From Naganishia liquefaciens (Eukaryota > Basidiomycota > Tremellomycetes > Filobasidiales > Filobasidiaceae), in the NCBI GenBank assembly GCA_013423385.1, contig BLZA01000040.1:434001-498000 (forward strand): a DNA stretch of 64,000 bases, in the 5' to 3' direction. Made by a program: the position numbers and the translations under genes. Within the stretch, counting starts at the first letter, position 1, and each line of letters begins with the position of its first letter. The notes under the pieces were generated by a model. That model was not told where the DNA came from and ran no database searches. It saw only the letters and a list, made by a program, of their open reading frames with translations. Positions 57,942 through 64,000 of the stretch are shown in pieces.

Positions 57942-59600
57942 ATTGATGGGTTGAATGAGGTGTCTAGATGATTGATCACGTCGAGTGATGAGTGACTAGA
58001 TGCTATGATGAGAAAAGGAGAATCAGCAACACGTATAAGAAAGGGCCAACCGAACAATCCAAAGTCGTTCGCGCCAACGCCATCTGACGACGTAGGATGC
58101 GGATCCCTCCGGACTGTTCCGCGACATGCCTTTCACGCCTTTAAAGGTGCTGAAAGCCACACATACCAACGACGGCCAGGACTCGAGTATCGAAGCGTAC
58201 TTACAGGATGTTTAGAGCAGTGACGAGCACTATGAGTCTTGCTCGAGTATAGGAGGATCGCTATCCGTCCTTTGAAATCTGATGATCTGCTGAAGGGATC
58301 TCGTAGACGTTCGACCAAGGAGTTGTCGACTGTCGTGGATGCGAGATTGTCGTTTCGCTGTGCTGGATCTCGATCAACGAGTACCTGCCGATTATGAGGG
58401 CGATAGGTGTAAGGCTAGATCGATGAACGGGGGCCGGCTTGCGGTCGGGATCGATAAAGCGTTGATGGGTTGCGAGGGAAACGAGGCGATGCAAGATCGA
58501 GATGTCGAGGATCCGGATGAATGACACCGATGGATGATGGCTTGTGTGCGCGATAGCGTTCGGATGGGTTGGATCACGTCAAGTGATGGGTGTGCGAGTT
58601 TGGAGGGTTGAGAGCGATTGGGATGGAATGGGATGGGGATAGATGGCTAGGATCCTCGATGAAGAAAGGATTGCCAGGATGTGTGTGTGGGAGAGGTCAA
58701 CAAAGTCTTTATCCCAAAGAGGACAGACAGATGAGGAAGGACGAGCAAAGGGAATGACGGAGCGGCGTCCAGCCCCCTCGAACAATAACGCAACCCACCA
58801 CGACCCGCCATTTCTCGCTCGACGCGTCGGCGAGGCGCGTCGCGGATGCTAGCTCGCTCGGCTAGCTCGGATGTTTTGCTCGCGGGGCGCTTGCCGCGAC
58901 TTCCAAGCTCGTGTGTTTTCCCTTTTTTTGTCTTGCTGCGCTCCCGAGCTGTCGTCTCGCAACGACGATTGCTCCGAACGCTGTGCCCGAGCACGACGCG
59001 TTTACGTTTTGGCGTTTTGGGTTTTATTCAAGACGCTTGGAAGGCAGGCTGACTGCGTGATTGGCTCGTGGCAAGGACCTCGTGCGTGTTCTGAGCTGTG
59101 TTCTGGCGGTCCATGGGTGGATCGGATCGATCACGAACCGACCGCTCAGCTAGATAGCTTTGTCGCTGCGTTATCGCCGAGATCCGAGCAAACCTGGCTT
59201 TATTGCCATCCCGCAGAACAAGAAGTCCGTTCTCGCAGACAATGTCCCCTGAACCGTCTGCCGGCTACATGTCCTGTCTGGCTTTTGTTCAGGTCTTCAA
59301 ACCCCAGTTTGGCACTTCTGGACTTTATTCATAACGATTCAAGGGTATAGGCCTGCGCAAAGGTCCGTTTACCTTGTACTTGGCCAACGTCTTGGCCCGA
59401 TCTATGGCAATCTGGATAGCTAGATAGGTAGCCGGTGCGCAATTGATTGTTGCCTTACCATGGGCTTCATCAGTCACTTTCTCGGTCTGCCAAAATACTT
59501 GCGAAGCTGCGCAGCAGGTTGACCGGAGCATGATAAAATAGCAACATCCTATTTTGACATTGCAGAGGGACGTGCGCGAATTGAATTGTCTCGCAGCGCA
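57942..59600. other. Gene-poor region upstream of the GH16 gene
   Basis: 1.66 kb with no supported gene. The proximal part (57942-58250) should be the GH16 promoter. Short frames on both strands lack motifs. Scattered GATGAT/TCGATGA-rich words near 58400-58700 give a mildly repetitive look, but no tandem array or terminal repeat is defined. Confidence 0.4.
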
Positions 59601-59792
59601 ATGCAATCTGCGATACAAAGCAGATCATTGCGGGCACTCTCCTGTCGGCCTTCGGCAAGGTCTCTCACGCAGCTTGGTAGCATAAAGATCAGCTCATACG
59701 GATATTCGCGGACCAACGCCGTATTTAGCTCTCCACAACATGCTCAGTCACTGCGCCGCAGCATACAGCAGTCGAGTCTCGTTGCATCTTGA
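59601..59792 (+). CDS. Possible small protein resembling a mitochondrial presequence
   Basis: A 63-codon ATG-to-TGA frame: MQSAIQSRSLRALSCRPSAR at the start, and a second Arg/Ser cluster near the end (SLRRSIQQSS). It has many Arg and Ser and no Asp or Glu in the first 60 residues, the composition of a matrix-targeting peptide. No mature domain follows in frame, and no convincing donor splices it to a downstream exon. It could be an orphan microprotein, the leader of a decayed gene, or chance. Confidence 0.25.
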   Translation: MQSAIQSRSLRALSCRPSARSLTQLGSIKISSYGYSRTNAVFSSPQHAQSLRRSIQQSSLVAS

Positions 59793-60590
59793 GAACAGGC
59801 GTAAGGGTAGTCAGGTGGATCTTGGTGGATCACCATTCATGAGAACCCGATTTGAGGGAGCTGAAAAGAGATCGTCCGCAAAGCAAGGCCAGGACGGCCA
59901 GAATCCTTGCATTATGCTGGAACGGTATTCACGCCTTGTAGGAAGAAGGGACAAAGGAAACATGATGGTTTCGCCTTCGTGCTCGCTATCCAGCAAAACC
60001 CTTGTGAAGCGTTCATGAATTGTCCCGGAGGACACCGCGTCGTTGCAATCTTTCGTCATTAGGAGTCTTTCGACTCTCGGCTCATATCTCTCCGCTTGTC
60101 CAGCTACCGCAAACGTGAGACCTGTCCATCTCCACCAATCTTCGACTGGATGAGCTTCTCTGAATCTTGCTGCTCGGTGCAGAATCAGAAGCATGTGTCA
60201 ATCATGAACCATCGTGGAGTTTGAAAATCCCTGGGTGCCGTAGCTTCAAAAAAGTCTCCATTCGCTTCGAATCTTCCGATCTCGATGCTCTTTATGAATC
60301 TCCTGACTTGGTTCCGTCTCTTAGCGAGGCCCCTAAGTTTCGATCCACTTTTTCCTCAAGCAACTGCCACCGCCGCCCAAAGATTCGCAAGGTCCCGAAT
60401 CTATATGATCACAGGCCGACGTCATGCGACTGACTTTTGCCCAAGCGTGGACCCGTCCGCTCAGGCATTCATTGCGGGTATCCGCAAGGGACGCACGAAG
60501 TCCGTGAAGCGCCATTCGAGACGAAGACGGAGCCGAACATGTAGGGAACCCCCTTACCCTACGGGCCTCAACGCACTAGCCCCCATCATA
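59793..60590. other. Intergenic, nothing recognised
   Basis: About 800 bp. A 127-codon minus-strand frame (59811-60194) and the 5' half of the plus frame that begins at 60285 cross it. Neither shows domains, signal peptides or splice support. Confidence 0.35.
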
Positions 60591-61013
60591 ATGCTCTCTC
60601 AACGACCGTCACCTTTGGACGAGACACCGATCCTATCACTTTCAAAGTACACCACTTTTAGTATCAATTCGCGACTTACTCGACGTCAATCCTGTGCTGT
60701 GGAAGTACACCCTCAGAGTGCCCTGCTTTCCACCAGTCCTCCCTGTGCCTATTGTCGCAAACTGGAAGTCTTGACTGTGTATTTCGTGCGCTTCAGCAAC
60801 CCGAATGGGGCAATGGAGAAACAACAAATGTCATTTGACCTTACAAGCACTGGCGAGCAATGTGAAGAGACTCTCAAAGGGCAACTTTCCTCAAAGTGGA
60901 AGCCAATCGACAGAAAGCTTCTTCTTAAACTTCCTGAGGCAGCCAACGTGACATACGAGTTGGCGTTCGTTTTCAGCACATTAGAGAAGCGAAAAAGTAT
61001 GCTGCATCGTTGA
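60591..61013 (+). CDS. Weak orphan ORF (140 residues)
   Basis: An open frame from an internal ATG at 60591 (MLSQRPSPLDETPILSLSKY) to TGA at 61011-61013; the frame itself extends upstream to 60285. The second half is more protein-like: VLTVYFVRFSNPNGAMEKQQ, MSFDLTSTGEQCEETLKGQL and LLLKLPEAANVTYELAFVFS suggest alternating strands. The family is not recognised, and it may be an exon of a spliced gene or a chance frame. Confidence 0.25.
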   Translation: MLSQRPSPLDETPILSLSKYTTFSINSRLTRRQSCAVEVHPQSALLSTSPPCAYCRKLEVLTVYFVRFSNPNGAMEKQQMSFDLTSTGEQCEETLKGQLSSKWKPIDRKLLLKLPEAANVTYELAFVFSTLEKRKSMLHR

Positions 61014-61682
61014 CATCCGTCTTCAGTGACATTGCTCTCGAATTCAGAGACGAAAAAGTCCTTGTCTTGCCTGGTACACCGGAAATGCCTAAGATGATGA
61101 TAGTTGGTCTCTTGCTTGCATTGCCTGTCAGTGGAATGAGGCGAATTTTACAACCGGGATAACGCGCATCTCTACGTCATCAGGACGTTCCCGAAGCCAA
61201 TCTCAAACCACTCTAAAAAAAAACGGCTCTTTCTAGTCAGCGATTAGAGATATGACAGCGTTAAAGGATATCAAAGGTTTCTTCCTAATGAAGAGGTCTG
61301 AGAAGCGGAGCGGTCGATATTTCTGAACATAGATGTGCTTGGGTCTCTGTAAACTAGTCTTCTATCCGTGTTCTACGTCACTGCGATTCAAGGCAGCCGA
61401 TGAATGTGCTAGTGATGATCGATTGCGGTACCAGTAGCTAAAGCGAGCACCATAGGAGCAGTCGGCGGTCGGCTGGGGACGAGCCGGTGTCTGCATTACG
61501 GACCGCGGCTTCTTGCTTGACTGCGTTGGATGATGTTGGCGAATCCTTATTTGAACACACAATGCCCTTCTTTCGCAATCGTCCTCCGGCGGAGAGTGCC
61601 GACTTTCCTCCCGGAATATCCCAAAGGACAGGATCAATGACAAGCGAGGCCTTTCCCCTGGCCCGTCCTACCAGCCCCAAGA
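61014..61682. other. Region downstream of the copper transporter
   Basis: About 670 bp between the weak orphan frame and the copper transporter stop. A frame on the minus strand (61438-61665) stays open and could be reached from the transporter by an intron at the site GTGTATC near 61705. Its sequence (KASLVIDPVLWDIPGGK) does not resemble CTR C-termini. Most likely a 3' UTR. Confidence 0.35.
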
Positions 61683-62465
61683 TCAGCCGCGAGTTGCGAA
61701 TGGACGCGAGTAAGATACACACGGGTAGTCGATCTCTTCGTAGAGAAAGTGTCCGACGAAGGAGCCGACGAGAATGGCGCCGAATAGGTACGTCTAAAGA
61801 CGGGCACACTTCTCAGCCGTGGTGTAAATCAAGTGGCGCAGGGCTTACGTTGTATGTCATCGCGACGAGCATCAGCTAGTGGAAGAGTATTGTCAGCTGT
61901 CATCGACGGCCGGGAGGCAGACGTGGAGCCGTACAAAGAACGAAATCGCAACCGTGAGGGTATACAACCCCGCCCGAATGCCCCTCGTCCGTCGATCTGG
62001 CCGTCCCGGCGGGGCCGTGAACCGCGGATTATACATCGTCGGCGTCCCGACGGGTGATGGCTCACGACTTGCCCCAAGATTCGGGAGACTCATTCGCCCG
62101 AGGGTCGGGTATCCGTTCTCGGTCGGGAGCGGGGCGTATCCTTCGTTGATGGTCCGTCGGTCGGTGTGCTTGATGTACCGGAGTAGGCGAGCGTATGCGA
62201 TGCTGATGAGGGTGATGGCGAGGCATGATAGCATCATTTGGAGTGGAGAGTGGATGTGCCATGCGGGGAAAACGACGCATGTGTCGGCTATCTGGGAGTT
62301 CCAGAGCATTTGCGGCTGGGTTAAGGGATGGGTCAGAGCGGTGGGCTTGACGAGGTATGAAAGGGGGCTCACGGCGCATTGGGAGGAACCAGAGCCGTGT
62401 TTCATTCCTCCGTGATCCATTCCTCCATGGTCCATTCCTCCGTGATTCATGTCTCCGTGGTTCAT
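61683..62465 (-). CDS. CTR1: CTR-family high-affinity copper transporter
   Basis: A trimeric plasma-membrane importer of Cu(I). ATG at 62465 opens a Met/His-rich extracellular tail of five M-x-H-G-type units within MNHGDMNHGGMDHGG and its continuation, which binds copper. Spliced in phase: QCA-PQMLWNSQIADTCVVF, leading to AWHIHSP and helix 1 (MMLSCLAITLISIAYARLL). The cytosolic loop contains NEGYAPLPTENGYPTLGRMS. Helix 2 is LYTLTVAISFFLMLVAMTYN with the essential M-x3-M pair (MLVAM). Helix 3 is YLFGAILVGSFVGHFLY with the packing motif G-x3-G (GSFVG). All three CTR hallmarks are intact. The stop at 61683-61685 is the simplest reading; an alternative 3' intron would change only the tail. It shares a 207-bp divergent promoter with the DNA ligase gene. 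Confidence 0.92.
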
Positions 62466-62672
62466 GGTGTTGTACTGGACACGAGGAACAAGACAAACCG
62501 TCCAGATTGGGAGGACAGCCCTTAGCTTGATAACCCCCCACCCCGTGCGCGCGGAATCAACCGGGCCCCCGCGCGATCGACAGCCAGGGTCGATCGAACG
62601 AGGGATTCAACTTCTGCTGATAATGACGTCGGTACATCACGTCCTACGAGATCCTCACCCAACGACGCTTGC
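62466..62672. promoter_or_regulatory. Compact divergent promoter of the copper transporter and DNA ligase I
   Basis: Only 207 bp separate the two start codons, so both promoters must overlap. No core element is obvious by eye, and no repeated copper-response-like motif could be confirmed. Confidence 0.45.
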
Positions 62673-64000
62673 ATGCCGCCAAAACGACAGCCAGACACGC
62701 AGCGGAGCCTTGAGACGTTCTTTGTCTCGCCGAAAAAGGCCAAAGTGGATGGCGCGGCACAGGGTAAGGGCAAGGGCAAGAGCAAGGTAGAGGGAAACGG
62801 GAACGGGAAGGGCAAGACTGAGGACGTGATTGATCTGGAAACGGACGAAGAGGACGAGATCGTTTGCGTTGGAGGATCATCAACCGCCAAGTTGGCACCC
62901 AATACCACAAAAACGAAAACGACCGTCAAGGCGGAGACCACAAACGCTTCACCGCCGTCAACGCCCACAGGCAAGAAACGCCGACGAGAAACAACTCCAC
63001 CCGTAGATCCCGCATCCAAGCTATTCATCGCCCAGACACCCACAAAGAGGCGCATCCCGCCAAGTCAGACAATGGGCTTGCAGAGTCCGCATGGCACAGA
63101 AAAGGTAAAGGATGAACCGCTCGTCAAGGTCGACTCCAATCCTTTCGCGCCTTCGATACCACCGCCGACGCCTCCGCTAGACCTCGATACGGATCCGCTG
63201 ACGTTTGATCCGCGGCTGGTGGATGTAAGCGGGTGGAAAGCTACCGGCGGGAGGCTGCCGTACGAGGTATTGGTGGAAGCGGTGTATCTGCCCGTAGCGG
63301 GGACGCGGAGTCGATTGGCGATTGGCAGGGTCTTGTGCAAGTGAGTTCTCGAGGATTGGCGGGAACTGAAACGAGCGGAAGAGCGGGAGGAAGGTGGAAA
63401 GTAGTGGGATTGGAGTCCATCAAGAGGGCACAGCGGGATACGAATGAGGCGTGCTGGCGCCGTGCAGGACATGGTCAAGAAAGCCGCCAGCATTAAGATG
63501 CTGCGAGCGGGAAAGACGTCGGATGACGTGAGACGCGGCCGTCTCCACCGGAAGGGGATTTCAATTGGAACGTCATATCTCGCACACGATATTCTGCACT
63601 GCCTTTATTTCGGGTCAAGGAGGAGACAAGGGTTGCAACGGAGAGACATTCGTCTTGCGCTATGAACAATGACACTTGGAGGCAATTCCCTGATTGCAGC
63701 AGAGCATCCTCATGGATTGCATATCGGGAAAATGGCCGAAGAAAGAGTCCTCGTGATTTCCGAGCGGAAGCCAATGACTAGGGAGCAGAACCAGGTCGTG
63801 GAAAATAGGCCGGGTCAGCGAGCAGCGGATGATTGTCCGAACTGACCATCCGCCGCGGATGATCGTCCGTGACCCTACTCTATTCAACCTGCACGCGCTG
63901 AAACTCTTCAGCTTTCTTCGCTTGCTCATCACGCACTCGCCCTCGGACCTGTTGCCGTCAATCTACCTTCTCTCCAATCACCTGTCACCGTCCTACATTC
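62673..64000 (+). CDS. CDC9: ATP-dependent DNA ligase I, 5' part (runs off the window)
   Basis: Joins Okazaki fragments and seals repair nicks in the nucleus. ATG at 62673. A PCNA-binding box Q-x-x-L-x-x-F-F (QRSLETFF) sits at residues 10-17, followed by PKKAKVDG, an acidic patch (ETDEEDEIVCVGG) and a nuclear-localisation cluster (GKKRRRE). The ligase N-terminal DNA-binding domain begins RLPYEVLVEAVYLPVAGTRS and RLAIGRVLCN. The next recognisable exon starts at 63912 and reads FLRLLITHSPSDLLPSIYLL, then SNHLSPSY, which is clearly ligase. The two join in phase (AA|C) across an apparent 571-bp intron, 63341-63911, ten times longer than usual here. The catalytic Lys domain lies beyond the window. 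Confidence 0.9.

Noticed and set aside
61438-61680. Extra C-terminal exon for the copper transporter
   Set aside because: The frame is open, but the sequence does not resemble CTR tails; the simple stop at 61683 already completes all three helices.

Overview
This window reads as nuclear DNA of a fungus, most likely a basidiomycete yeast of the Tremellomycetes type. The evidence is the gene set (a Dicer, a Sec20 SNARE, PMT4, a Tul1/Dsc E3 ligase, Spt8), the compact layout with intergenic gaps of 150-800 bp, and many short introns (about 40-70 bp, GT-AG with a CTRAY-like branch point) in nearly every gene. The species cannot be named from the sequence alone. About 26 genes were modelled by hand from splice sites and family motifs. 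For most of them the domains join in phase across the proposed introns. No tRNA, rRNA, CRISPR array, transposon or viral fossil was recognised.

Layout. 0-12 kb: mitochondrial Phe-tRNA synthetase (+), a membrane-anchored GT4 glycosyltransferase (-), glutamate decarboxylase (-), a GDT1-type cation transporter (-) and an ArfGAP (+). 12-16 kb: a Dicer-like gene (-) with no visible helicase, an intact first RNase III domain, a second RNase III domain that has lost its acidic residues, and a C-terminal dsRBD. 16-25 kb: ribosomal protein uL1/RPL10A, an uncharacterised type II membrane protein and glutamine-dependent NAD+ synthetase (all +). 25-41 kb: the TUL1 E3 ligase (-), an MFS permease (+), a DUF427 protein (-), a FCP1/NIF-like HAD protein (+), SPT8 of SAGA (-) and glucosidase II beta (-). 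41-49 kb: PMT4 (+), a gene-poor 3 kb with one orphan ORF, and the SNARE SEC20 (+). 49-55 kb: a CLASP/TOG protein (-) whose first intron is 990 bp and holds a minisatellite, then mitochondrial-type adenylate kinase (+) with a GC-AG intron. 55-64 kb: a GPI-anchored Ser-rich protein (-), a secreted GH16 glucanase (-), a sparse 3.6 kb, a CTR copper transporter (-) and the 5' part of DNA ligase I (+), which runs off the end.

Functionally, much of the window serves the secretory pathway: GTB1, PMT4, SEC20, TUL1, the ArfGAP, GDT1, the GT4 enzyme and two secreted or cell-wall proteins. The rest is housekeeping metabolism and nuclear functions. This is ordinary eukaryotic gene order, not an operon. 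The most unusual item is the Dicer with one live and one apparently dead catalytic domain.
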